Source of the DNA: Sipunculus nudus
Lineage: Eukaryota > Annelida > Sipuncula > Golfingiida > Sipunculidae
Direction of reading: 5' to 3'
Assembly: GCA_026874595.1 (NCBI GenBank)
Contig: CM049316.1
Coordinates: forward strand, 72,509,176 to 72,573,175
DNA: 64,000 nucleotides
In this document: positions 37,537-48,780 of the stretch, piece after piece
Position numbering within the stretch: position 1 is the first letter of the stretch
Layout: each line of letters starts with the position of its first letter
The notes under the pieces: model-generated
What the model saw: the letters and a program-made list of their open reading frames with translations, nothing else
What the model was told of the DNA's origin: nothing
The model's database searches: none
Position numbers and translations under genes: made by a program

Positions 37537-37825
37537 GATTACGTGTCAGTTGGACAGGCGCCGGTTTGACGGGTCTCATTTAGACGGTCCCATTTGGACG
37601 GGTCCTAGTTAGACGGGTCCCAGTTGGACAGGTTCCATTGAGAAGATATGTTATATTTACGTGACTTTATTACACAAAATATCCGAGGATTGAAGCTTTC
37701 ATTATTTCTGAAACCCATTTGTTTTTGATAGAGCGTCTGTCTGGGACCCGTCGGACTGTCCCCGTCCAGATGGGAATGAAAACATCCTACCTGTCTATCT
37801 GAACCCGTCCATTTAGGATGACACC
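37537..37825. mobile_element. fold-back MITE, 8-bp TSD
   Basis: Flanked by perfect TTGTAAAG at 37529-37536 and 37826-37833. The ends are inverted GTGTCA copies. The left arm holds about six short units of 14-17 bp built on GGACGGGTCCCAGTT; the right arm has the reversed CCCGTCC units. It is 289 bp and non-coding. The 8-bp duplication suggests hAT mobilisation. Confidence 0.7.
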
Positions 37826-38325
37826 TTGTAAAGTTTACCACCTCTGTTCATTCTCACGATGTACTATGTACTAAGATGGGATGGTATAAAACATGGCATC
37901 ACATCCAAATGAACGTATACACCAGAGAAGATAGGGTATTTTTGTCTCCAGTTAGGTTCTGTCCAGAATCTTGACGAACACAGTATATTTATTAGGATTG
38001 GGAAACAGGACATAGGCCTACATTAATTCCTCTCCTGATACATACATACAAGACTAAATTGTCAGCTTTGATACTAAATAATAATATGCAATAATCATGA
38101 ATATTTCCTCTGCAGACAATTTTTAGTTGAAACGAAAATCTTTATTTATTAACTTTGAGAAAGAAGATTAAATCTAAATGGAAGTATGTACTATAAAATA
38201 AATTTATGTGAAATATTTATGAAAATAATATAAAATGCACAAGTATGCATATAATTATAAATCGTTATTTTACATATGCCAGGGCCTTTACCATTGGTTG
38301 CTTTTAAATTACATGTATTTAAGAG

Positions 38326-38864
38326 TAGTGGTGGGAGTTGGTTCGATGATCGATTAATAATCGGTTCAGGCAAATATAAAGAAACATGCAGTTTTCTATG
38401 AAACTGTACATTCTTAATTAACCAAGCTCGCATGTTTTAGTAAAGAATAGAAGTTTTTACCTTTTTATATTATCCTATCATTAGTAAAATATGCTTTTAA
38501 AAGTTTCATTTTAATTATTTATAATAATCAAGAATTAAACCACAATCCAGGACATCTAATTGCTTCATAGACCCGAAGAATTTATAGAGCATTTTAACGC
38601 CATACCGCCCATATTGTGCAATGTAAATCTGGTTACAAAACTCCCCGCTTATTCTGCAGCTCCCTGCCAGTTCACAGAGGTTTATTACGTCCTCTGTTCT
38701 CGCATCTACCGTGGTAAACTCAGTTACATACGGAAGTTATTTGGGAAAAAAGACTCATCATCATGATTATGATGTAATCGATAGTTGCCTTTGGTAATCG
38801 AGCGCTTGAAAGTTGAAGCAAACCGACTGATTTTCTATAAAACTCGATGATCGGCCCACCACTA
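38326..38864. mobile_element. hAT-type MITE, 539 bp, 8-bp TSD
   Basis: The target duplication TTTAAGAG is perfect (38318-38325 and 38865-38872). Termini are TAGTGGTGGG and CCCACCACTA, a 10-bp perfect inverted repeat, followed inward by CGATGATCGA/TCGATGATCGG-type palindromic words. The 68-codon ORF at 38560-38766 lies inside but shows no recognisable domain. Confidence 0.85.
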
Positions 38865-39310
38865 TTTAAGAGTTCATACAATTATCCTATAATTTCGACT
38901 TGAAAGCCCAAATAACGACCATTGAGGTTTCAAGATATAAAAAAAAAACAGAATTAAAAATAGCTGAAATAATTGAGGTCTCTAGTATCTTTAGGCTTCT
39001 TATGAATGACAGACACAGTATAAGAAAATGTGCAGGTAACTGGATGATATAGGTGCTTGTAATATTATTTAAACATGTGATTGTCGTGCTAGTTTATAGC
39101 ACTCATGGTTGCGCAAGGTCTAGAATCCTCCCATCATTTTAAGTAATTGTAATAGTAATAGATACCCCAGTAATAGTAATAGTAATAGAAGATAAAATGT
39201 GGTAATAGTAATATCAGAAATTGAAAGTAATAGTAATAGAACAACTGTAATAGACCCCATGTCTGATTATCTGTCACATATCAAATGTTGTGGGATTCAG
39301 CTTATGTTTT

Positions 39311-41813
39311 TATACCCCCGCCACTAAGTGGCCGGGGCATATAGTTTTACCCATGTCCGTCATTCCGTTATTCCGGAATCAAACAGTTGTACGGACTTTT
39401 TTTTCGCAATGCCTGCAGAAATTGCCCTGATTTTTGGTGTGTGGGCAGATAATGACCAGTTACAGATCGATTTCGCGTTTCGTCCCGGTTAGCCTACTTT
39501 TGACCGTTTTACGGCACCTAAACTTAGAAAATTTCATGAAAAATAGAAATTTTCATGACAAATACACATGTACGGACTTTTTGTTTTTTTGCATTGCTTG
39601 CAGATATTGGCCTGATTTTTGATGTGCGGGCAGATATTGACCAGTTACAGATGGAGTTAACGTTTCGTCTCGGTTGGCCTACTTTTGACCGTTTTACGGC
39701 TCCTAAATTAGAAAATTTCATGAAAAATATAAATTTTCATGACAAATACACATATACGGACTTTTTTTTCGCAATGCCTGCAGAAATTGCCCTGATTTTT
39801 GGTGTGTGGGCAGATAATGACCAGTTACAGATCAATTTCGCGTTTCGTCCCGGTTGGCCTACTTTTGACCGTTTTACGGCACCTAAACTTAGAAAATTTC
39901 ATGAAAAATAGAAATTTTCATGACAAATACACATGTACGGACTTTTTTTTTTTGCATTGCTTGCAGATATTGGCCTGATTTTTGATGTGCGGGCAGATAT
40001 TGACCAGTTACAGATGGAGTTGACGTTTCGTCTCTGTTGACCTACTTTTGACCGTTTTACGGCACCTAAACTTAGAAAATTTCATGAAAAATAGAAATTT
40101 TCATGACAAATACACATATACGGACTTTTTTTTCGCAATGCCTGCAGATATTGGCCTGATTTTTGGTGTGTGGGCAGATAATGACCAGTTACAGATCGAG
40201 TTAGCGTTTCGTCCCGGTTGACCTACTTTTGACCGTTTTACGGCTCCTTAACTTAGAAAATTTCATTAAAAATATGAATTTCCATGACAAGTGCACATGT
40301 ACGGACTTTTTTTCGCAATGCCTGCAGATAATGACCTGATTTTGGGTGTGTGGGCAGATAATAACAAGTTACAGATCGAGTTTGCGTTTCGTCCCAGTTG
40401 ACCTACTTTTGACCGTTTTACAGATCCTTAACTAAGAAATTTTCTTGAAAAATATAAATTTCCATGAAAAGTGCAAATGTACATGTACAGCGGTTTTTAG
40501 CCCTCAGCTCATAGGCTGATGGGCTATTGTCGTCAACCAAGCTGTCTGTCTGTCCGTCCGTCTATCTGTCCGTCCGGCGTCCGTCAGTCCCGCGTCTGTT
40601 AACTTTTAACTTGTGAGTGGGATAATCCTAAAAGGATTCACTGTTGGAATTTCATTTCATCAGTGAAGATGTATATCGATAAAATCGCGGTCAAGTTGAA
40701 GATGGGTGACCTTGAACCATTTTTCTAAATTTTAGAACTGATTATACAAAAATACTCGGGAGCTTATATCTCAGGAACCATTGTCTGGGTTTTCACAAAA
40801 CTTACTATGATCATTTGGAATGATGGTCACAATTTTGGTGATGCCACCTGCAATTTCTGATTTTTTAATCAATTTTTATCGGATTTTTTTCAAATTTGGC
40901 TTTGTGAGTGGGATATCTCAAAAAGGATTCACCGTTGGAATTTTATTTCATCAGTGAAGATGTATTTCAACAAAATCTTGGTCAAGTGCAAATATGGGTG
41001 ACCTTGACTTAATTTTCTTTGTTTAGAGCTGATTATACAAAAACACTCGGGAGCTTATATCTCAGGAACCATTGTCTGGATTTTCACAAAACTTACTATG
41101 ATCATTTGGAATGATGGTCACAATTTTGGTGGCACCACCTACAATTTCTGATTTTTTAATTAATTTTTTATCGAATTTTTCAATTTTGGCCTTTTGTGCA
41201 GGATATCTCCAAAGGTATTCGACACAGGAACTTCATTTCTTCAGTGCTATTGCATGATATTTACATAATCTTGGTCAAGTTCAAAGATGGGTGATCTTGA
41301 CCTACTCTCCAAGGTCGCAGAGCTTAATATAGAGAAAAACTGAGGAGCTTTTTCTCAGGAAGCATTTGGTGGATTGTTATGAAACATGGTACGTACCTCT
41401 CCAATTTAAATTTATAACTGATTATCAGCTTTTGCCAATATTCTGGTTTCGCAGTGCAGTGCTTACAGATACTGGTCTGTGGGCCCATAATGACCACTTA
41501 CAGATCGAGTTCGCGTTTCGTCCAAGTTGACTTATTTTTGACCATATGACAGATCCTGAACATTGAAAATTTCATGAAAGAAATTTTTATGAAAAATGTA
41601 CATGTATGGACTTTTTTCACAATGCCTGCAGATACTGGCCTGATTTTTGGTGTGTTGCTTGATAAGACCCATTACAGATTGAGTTTGCATCTTGCCCTTG
41701 TTGACCTACTTTTGACCATAGGACACCTCCTGAGCTTAAACAATTTTACAAAATTTAACAAATATTCCTAATTTGCCCCAGGCGGGGCATTCGTGTCGTT
41801 CCGACACATCTAG
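39311..41813 (+). mobile_element. HLE-D copy 2, complete, with H inside
   Basis: 5' end TATACCCCCGCCACTAAGTG then GCCGGGGCATATAG, a hairpin very like the start of fly DINE-1. Tandem units of about 175-180 bp follow, as in copy 1. 3' end: CCCCAGGCGGGGCATTC, hairpin GTGTCG-TTC-CGACAC, ATCTAG followed by T. An H element interrupts a unit at 40492-41449. The host is HLE-A, whose body resumes with GATTTTATAGGG right after the CTAG. Confidence 0.8.
40492..41449 (+). mobile_element. HLE-H element inside D
   Basis: The 5' hairpin AGCCCTCAGC-TCATAG-GCTGATGGGCT is followed by a TGTCTGTCTGTCCGTCCGTC spacer. Two and a half units of about 270 bp follow, with TGTGAGTGGGATA, AGGATTCACCGTTGGAATTT, CTCAGGAACCATTGTCTGG and GTCACAATTTTGGTG. 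The right end near CTGATTATCAG then TATTCTGG is inferred from where the D unit resumes (CGCAGTGC). Confidence 0.65.
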
Positions 41814-43387
41814 TTTGCTATCTGCATTTACTTAGATTTTATAGGGGAAAAGCTGAAAAACCTTTAAAAGTGTATTTGTAAACGGTCCAGCCAAATTGTT
41901 CAATATTTTACAGAAATGATCCCAGAGGCAAGCACTCTCAAGTTTGTTCAAATGGTTTACATTTTATGAATTTTAGTGGAGTTAAATGATTTTGAACTGA
42001 CATTTGCCCAAGTAAGCATACTGACATAGTTATCTCAGAAATGACAGAAGCTAGCATTACCAAGTATTGTGCAAATGTTGGTCACATGACTCATATTTGA
42101 AGTTGCAGAGTTTGATGTGCCACCTACATTGACCTGTTTTTATGGGCAAAAACCTAATAATTTTAGCCTCTTTCAGCTTAAAATGTTCATGATGAAACCG
42201 TCAAGTTGAATCGTTCAATTTTCCAAAAGAATTATCGTAGGACATGGTTCTTTCAATCATATCAGAAAAACTTAAGTTGGTCTTATGGCCATTATTATGT
42301 CTAACTCAAACTGAGAACTGCAAAACTGTTTTTCTACAAAATGATTGTTTCAATTATAACTTCTGTTACATGGCACAACACTTATTCTTAGGTGGCCTTT
42401 GTTCAAATTTACTTGAATGATTTTGGCAGAATTATTGGACCTTTAACAATGAAAGAACTGAATCTTTTATTTTTCTAGATATTGTGATAAAAAGTTTATG
42501 AATATTTCAGCTTGAAAAAAAGGCATTTTAGCCAAAGTCTTTCAGTATGTGTAAACAGATTTGCAAACAGGCCAAGATTGTGTCTGTATATTTACATAGG
42601 TTAAGAAACTGCCAACTGTTTCAGATTTGGCAATAGATCAAGAGTTCATTCAGTGCAGCCAGATATAGGTCAAGAGTTCAGTCAGTGTAGCCAAGCACAA
42701 GGCAGGTGATCCCCTCATGGATGACATGCGAACACCTCATGGGCACCATGTGGTCACCTCACGGGTGTCATGCCCCTCAGGGCTGCATGTGGAGCCAATC
42801 TATTTATAGCTTTGGCAGACTGCCAACTGTATCAGATTAGGCAACAGGTCAAGAGTTCACTCAGTGCAGCCAGGTACAGGTCAAAGGTTCACCCAGTCTA
42901 GCCAGATGCAGGTCATGAGTTCACTCAGTGCAGTAGCCTGAGCTGGCAAATTTGTCACAGTTCACTCGGGGCAACTGCCTTTCTCATCTAAGCGTGGTCA
43001 GCCCCATGCATCAGACTTAAGTTAAGTTTGATGTACTGGCCTAATATTTTGACCTGTCTATGTGTCTTTGATGGGTTTCTCGTTCACAAGACCGGTATCA
43101 CCACCTACAATGACATTTGCACAGTGTGTGACTTCCTTGCCTGCTTATTTCTATAGAGGAATTTGATATATCATCCTGAAATTGGGCATATTTATACCTA
43201 TCGTATTTTAATTATCATATACTTGTCGTATACAAGACTGGTGGTGCCACCTACAATAATTTTTTGCACAGTGTGTGTCCCTGCTTATTTCTCAGGAGGG
43301 GTTTGATATATCAGTCTGAACTTGGGCATATGTATATATCTCTGAAACCTTTTTGTATACAAGACTGGTGGTGCCAGCTACAATAAT

Positions 43388-43740
43388 TTTTAGCTCAGCT
43401 GACTGTTAGTCAACTGAGGCATAGGAATGGAACTTTGTCCGTCGTCCAGGGCACAAATCATAACAGATGGTCCTAGAAACTTCTAAGTGAACATCCAGGG
43501 AGGTCAATTAAAATTTCCTTGGAAACCTGAAATTAGGTCACTGCGACCTTTTTCCTTTGGGCTATGGGGCTTGAAAGTACACCCCAGAATAGTAAAAAAT
43601 TTGATACAAAACCTCCAGTATCTTGATAATTAATGCATGGTTTGTAATGAACTTTGCCTTGAATATTGACCATGACTAGTTTTGTCAGTTCCTGAAACGT
43701 GGTGGTTTTCCTATTTTAACAAATATTTTTCTGTTTATTT
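43388..43740 (+). mobile_element. HLE-F-type 5' end plus K-like sequence
   Basis: Starts TTTTTAGCTCAGCTGAC, the exact reverse complement of the F 3' end, within the hairpin CTCAGCTGACT/AGTCAACTGAG. The following 43440-43640 is similar to the reverse complement of 60840-61100 (CCATAGC, TGAAATTAGGTCACTG, CCAGGGAGGTC). Confidence 0.5.
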
Positions 43741-43849
43741 ACTATAAAATGACAACAATCATGTCAGTTTCTCAGCTGTCATTACATCTGGTGACCCAAA
43801 ACCTGGTGTGTTTATTGATCACAAGTGGATGCCCTATACTAATCACCCT

Positions 43850-44574
43850 GTCTGTCAGTCTGTCTGTTTGTATGTCTGTCTGTCTGTCAATCCGTACATC
43901 CACACAAATTAGTTTCCAGATGATAACTCCAGTTAAGTTTGATATATTGGTTTCAAACTTAACTTATAAATGGCCCACCACTTAGGAATGTGTATGCATT
44001 TGAAGCCAAACTTTTCATCGCAAACCTTCAATCTTCAGTATATTGCTAACCTGCCAATAGGGGAAGATTCTGTTTGATTTTTGGGTCATAGGTCAAAGGT
44101 CAAGGTCACAGGGACCATCCATTCACAAATTAGTTTATGGATGATAATTCTGATTTGGATAGACCGACTGGCTTCAAACTTGATTTAATAATGACCAACC
44201 ACATATGTAAATTCATTTTGATTTTCAGTGTCCAGCGATATAATTTGAAGGTCACAGAAGCCACATCTTTAAAAGATTGTGGATGCACTGTAAATCAAAC
44301 TTTTCATCCTGAACTTTCCAACGTTCACAGATGGCTTACCTGCCCAAAGTGAGGAAAACTGTAGAATTTGAGGTTATCTGGTCAGAGGTCAAGGTCACTT
44401 TTTAAAAGATTGTTACAATAATCTTAATGCTGCAAGTTCAAGGATATTAAGTTCTAAGATTTTTTGGTTACAAGGTCATTGGTTAAGGTCTCAGGACTGT
44501 CATTCCAAAAATTTTTTTTTCAAAATATCCTTATAGATAAATTCCACTGAGCGTTGAGACCCATGGGTCCCTAG
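43850..44574 (+). mobile_element. HLE-J, 3' part
   Basis: A GTCTGTCTGTCTGTC spacer, then units with CACAAATTAGTTT and GGTCAAAGGTCAAGGTCACAG. The 3' end is TGAGCGTTGAGACCCATGGG then TCCCTAG followed by T; it mirrors the J 5' ends at 53569, 54837 and 60663. Confidence 0.6.
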
Positions 44575-44811
44575 TTGTGTTATGTGCACCCATGCCAGAA
44601 TTTCAGCAGTGGTGTTTGTGTAATTGGTCCTTATTCAAAATGTTTAGTACCTGCATTGTTCATATACATGAGAAGTCATGTTCCAGCATTGAAGCATTAT
44701 ACCTGGTGTATTTTTCCAATGCACAGGTTCGCATTAGGCCTGTAGGCCTTGTTGTATTATATGTCGTTTCATTTCATAATTATTATTTACCTAATAATTT
44801 GTAAGAATAAC

Positions 44812-45531
44812 AAGCAAATTCGTGGAATTAATGTCCCCCGCTTTTGGATCCTGTTGTGTTTCATGCTTGATAAAGGACGGACAGACAGAATGACAGAGAC
44901 AGACAGATCTAGCTGTCGAAGCAAAACACTCCAAAACAAATCCTAACCAGGGTATGCATGAAAGCAATCACTGATCAAAATTTGCATGAAATCGTCTAAT
45001 ATTTGGGAAAGTTATCCCACAGAAACAAATACATGACAGAGTGACAGACAGACCGAGGAACATTAGCCTGACACTTCAAAAACAACGTAAGCATGAGAGC
45101 AATCACTGACCAAAATCTGAATGAAATCAGATAATATTTAGAAAAGTAATGGCACAGACACAAAAACCTGACAGACGGACAGACAGAGTGACAGACAGAC
45201 CGACAGAAGCCAGACACTCTAAAACCAATCCCAACTAAGATAAGCATTAGAGCAATGACTGACCAAAATTTGAATGAAATAGGATAATATTTAGGAAAGT
45301 TATCGCATGGAAATGAAAACCTAACAGACAGACAGACAGAATCCCAGACACTGCATAACAAATCCCAACCAAGGTAAGCATGAGAGCAATCACTGACCAA
45401 AATTTGCATGATATCAGATAATATTTAGGAAAGTTATCGCACGAAAACGAAACCTTACGGACGGACAGACAGACAGCTAGAAAGGACAGACAGACAGACC
45501 CAAAACAATTTCCCCTGCATCCGTGGGGCGG
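44812..45531 (-). mobile_element. HLE-I copy 2, complete on the minus strand
   Basis: The minus-strand 5' end is the hairpin CCCCCGCCCC-ACGGATGCA-GGGG (near 45505-45531). The body is the GACAGACAG-rich array of units of about 150 bp. The 3' end AGCGGGGGACATTAATTCC lies at 44830-44850. It serves as the uninterrupted comparison for copy 1 (641-692 plus 3259-4155). Confidence 0.65.
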
Positions 45532-46908
45532 GGGATAATAAATTACTTCGTGAAATTACTCAATGAGTTATCGGGAGCAAGAGGGAAAAACCATCGGGTA
45601 ATGAATGGTGGTCTAAATCCTGTATAAATATACCAGATTCATTTGTTTTAATTGTCCTCAGGTCCGTTTGAAGGAGCTTTGGGTATTTCACAATACATCT
45701 TAATGTAAAATGAAGTTATCAGAGTTCTTACTCCTTCAATATAAATATATATCTTTGTGCATAAAGGGTTATTATTTAAAAGTTACTTTTCTTTATTCAA
45801 ATCGGGGCATCATGGACGTTCCCCGTGGACCTATGAAGTATAGAAAAGAAATTCCGGCTGTTCTGGTCCATTTTGTGCATGTAAAGCTATGAGACAAAGG
45901 AAATGCGATGCGAAGATGCATGGTGTGTGGAAAGTAATGCATGTTGAAACATGAAAAAAATACTATCACAGAAAGCCTACACTTTTTGTCAGTGCTGACT
46001 GTTCTGTCTAAATTTATTTTCTTCTTTATTTCCTTTTTACTCATTTTCATCTTATTAAAGGTTTTAAAAACTCTAACAGTTAACAATTATCGCTTATAAC
46101 CTGTATTCTCGGCTGCCTTTGTGCTTTGGCTTTTGATTAGCACCCCCCCCCCCCCCTTCCTGCTATCTTGGGTTGAGCCATCTAGAATTTCTAAAAATTA
46201 ATCTTTTATCGAAAATGGAATAGGTTTAACACTTTTGGAAGTACTACATTATATGAATAATAATTTAAGTCACCAGTTGTTGTGTTTCTGATATATATGA
46301 CGTTGTTATGCAAATCCAGTTTCAATTAATTCTGTGACACTTCCATATTCTTAAATTTCATGATTAAAATCTATGACTATGGATACAAGCATGGCTCGCA
46401 CGGGTACTGGACGCAGCCAACTTTTGTGTGACACAGGAAATGATTCGATCGTTATCATAGAGACGGGAGTTTCATTTTGGGTTGTGAGTTCACATATTTT
46501 CTTTTGTGTTAATTTATCATTCGGAGCCTCGTGTAAAGATTATGAGCTTTTTACCACGAAATGAGTGCAACATGATGAAAGACCATTGTGATGCCTTCCT
46601 CGATATGACTTGTATCACGACTCGAGTGAGGTTTATTACCTATAATTATGGTATTAGGTATATAAGTATTGATTTAACAGTCATTTATTTTAGTACTTGA
46701 TTTCCACAAAATACCAGGATAATTTCCTCTGAGCTTTTCAAGGGCTAATATATAAAAACAAGAGCACCGCAAACGAACATGCATTATACGCCCGTTTAGG
46801 TCTTGTGACCTCTGACCTCATTAGATATGCACTGAGTTAGCTAAAAATCGAACATAATCGAGATGTTGAATGATCTCTTATTTTTGCTATCAGCCGTACA
46901 CATACTCT

Positions 46909-46911
<3 letters not shown>
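45532..46911. other. mostly unique sequence, no firm gene
   Basis: A C-run lies at 46142-46157. The frame 46373-46487 (ATG, residues MARTGTGRSQLL within) ends at GTGAGTTC, a good splice-donor match, and could be an exon, but its phase does not open into the next acceptor at 47010. Nothing else is supported. Confidence 0.3.

Positions 46912-46995
<84 letters not shown>
46912..46995. repeat. (TA)n microsatellite
   Basis: About 42 TA units with a single TT interruption. The Ile/Tyr ORF that spans it is an artefact. Confidence 0.95.
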
Positions 46996-46999
<4 letters not shown>

Positions 47000-47063
47000 A
47001 TTTGTAGGGCCCGGAGACATTGGTGTAGAAGACGAGCTGGAGATCTGATTTGGCAGACTCCTA

Positions 47064-47189
47064 ATGACTAGCTGGAGCATCGAAACTACTATCACAAGTC
47101 CAGAACTGTACAACCCTGGCGGTCGAGGGACAACCCAGTGTTACTTGTGTAAGGAGCCACAGTCATCCAGCCATACTGGTTCGTGCACA
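47064..47189 (+). CDS. candidate exon, unknown product
   Basis: An open 42-codon stretch from ATG (MTSWSIETTITSPELY at the start) to a donor-like ACA|GTGAGC. It contains a CYLCKEP ... HTGSC pattern that could bind zinc, but no known family is recognised. Joining to 48600 through canonical GT-AG borders keeps phase 0 and adds 23 codons before TAA. Against it: there is an in-frame stop only a few codons before the ATG and the product is only 65 residues. It could be a small gene, a 5'-incomplete gene or chance. Confidence 0.25.
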
Positions 47190-48240
47190 GTGAGCCTAAC
47201 TTTTATTCATACTGAATGTATTTGCCGTAGCTTCTGCAGGTCTTACAATGTCAAGAATATACATTGCTATCTCCTTTATAATCTAAAGATATTTCAGAAT
47301 AAAGAAAATATAGTCATTCTTTATATCTATTTATTTTTCTTTGTTTGTTGTTTGACACACTGTATGGTCTTCAACAGTACTTTTGTCCAATAGCTTTTAT
47401 AAAATTGTTAATTCGTTCCTGCGAGTAAAGGTCCCGGAAATAAAGGGATGATCTCAGGTTTGTAGAATCTTCTAATATTCAGTAAAGCTCGGTTGAGACC
47501 AAATAATTAGCAATACCCTTATAGACCAATAAATATATTTATATTTTTTTAAACTATAGAACTGAACTGGTCCATTGAACATGTTACGCGCTGTGAGGGT
47601 TCAGACTGGAGCTTGGGAAGGAACCGTAGAAAAATTATGAATGGGCTATAAGCCAACCAAATATTTTCTGTATATTTTAAGTAAATTTTTTTAAATATGA
47701 ATGAGTTGTATCTTTTCTGTGCAAATGCTTGTGTCTGTACTGAACCAGTCTGAGCATGGTCAAATGGGAGATACAGACCATAATCGGAGATTTTCTGTCG
47801 CACATATTTTCACCAAACAATACCTTTGATCTTTTAAAAATTTTCGAAATGATTGGTGTGTATATGAGGACTCGATTCATATCGAATTACAGACCCCGTC
47901 CAGAATCAACTATTGTCGCTAGGGTACAATTGGTGATTTTTTATCTGTGGAGGGTTTTTCTTAAATTGAACATATATTCTTTCATATGATTTGAACCAAT
48001 AGGATTTTTGTTCCCCTCATGTATATTGATAAAAAACGTGTTTCTGTTTTTCATAATTTTAAACAATATACTTAATGTTTTACCCATATCTAAACTAGTT
48101 CAGCACTACCAGAAATGCGGTACTCTCTGAGGACCATATTCTGACCACATCTAGTTGTTATGCAAATCCCATTGAACATTCTTATATAGATAAGTGATTT
48201 TAAACGAGCATAACGGAAATTACATGAGATGTTTTCAAAT

Positions 48241-48262
48241 GTACCCCCCCCCCTCCCCTCCC
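48241..48262. repeat. C-rich low-complexity run
   Basis: CCCCCCCCCC followed by TCCCCTCCC. No further meaning is supported. Confidence 0.8.
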
Positions 48263-48599
48263 AATTTAAATCTGCTCCGTCAAATAAAACCATCTTGTAA
48301 CAATATTTGCATCCATTAATGAATGTAACCGCCGTTATTTTCATAACAAGCGCGAGTCCTTCAAAAGGTCATGGGGTTATTTTACCATACACAACGAGCT
48401 TTGTTTACACAAATGTTGTTGTTAAACAAGTTTACACATCCTTCACAAATGCCGTATAAGAACTTTATGCAACCAAAAGTACCCTTAGATCATTATATAT
48501 AAACAAAGGAAGCCATAAATAACAAATTCTTTTTTAAAAGGTAGGTGATTGGGCACCTTTATATCGGTAGCAGTTTCTAATTTAAGTGTGTCTCTTCAG

Positions 48600-48671
48600 G
48601 TGAAACAGACCAAAATAAAAATTCGCTCATTCCTGTCCACCGAACAGCATGGAACTTACTCTGCCTGGTAA
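48600..48671 (+). CDS. candidate terminal exon, unknown product
   Basis: It follows a good acceptor (TGTGTCTCTTCAG). In phase 0 it reads VKQTKIKIRSFLSTEQ and ends SAW then TAA. A second frame of the same segment is open for longer (starts ETDQNKNSLIPVHR, ends TSAQP then TAG at about 48709), and a third holds a 43-codon ORF from 48650 to 48780. Three competing open frames suggest coding ancestry but leave the true frame undecided. Confidence 0.2.
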   Translation: MKQTKIKIRSFLSTEQHGTYSAW

Positions 48672-48780
48672 AGAAGGGCCACAGCTCAAAGACTTCTGCG
48701 CAGCCATAGCATTCCACGAGGCAAAGATGAGAGGAAAGTTCGTGGGGCCAACAGCACGAGACAACATTTTGTGTTTATGA

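Larger units (their letters stand above)
36369..39265. mobile_element. hAT-like element, non-autonomous, 2.9 kb
   Basis: Perfect 8-bp direct repeats ATTATCTG flank it (36361-36368 and 39266-39273). The terminal inverted repeats are CATACATGGGGT and, reversed, CAGACATGGGGT (11 of 12). Both ends carry many TAATAG repeats (36384-36535; 39146-39255) that could be subterminal transposase-binding arrays. No transposase frame is seen. Two smaller elements with their own target duplications sit inside. An internal hAT-style terminus CAGGGGCTCAGAGGAAG (reverse strand, 36537-36553) suggests further composite structure. Confidence 0.7.
34635..44752 (+). mobile_element. HLE-A copy 3, 10.1 kb with many insertions
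   Basis: The 5' end TTTTTAGCGAACCTGTGAGC and 3' end CACAGGTTCGC-ATT-AGGCC-TGT-AGGCCT are both present and carry the reverse-complement motif pair. A-type body is found at 34635-36368, 39266-39310, 41814-43387 and 44575-44752. The gaps are filled by a hAT-like element (36369-39265), HLE-D (39311-41813, with H inside) and F/J pieces (43388-44574). Stacked body copies begin at 34635 and again at about 35880. Confidence 0.7.

Noticed and set aside
46863-47048. ORF with a long Ile-Tyr run
   Set aside because: It is the (TA)n microsatellite read as codons.
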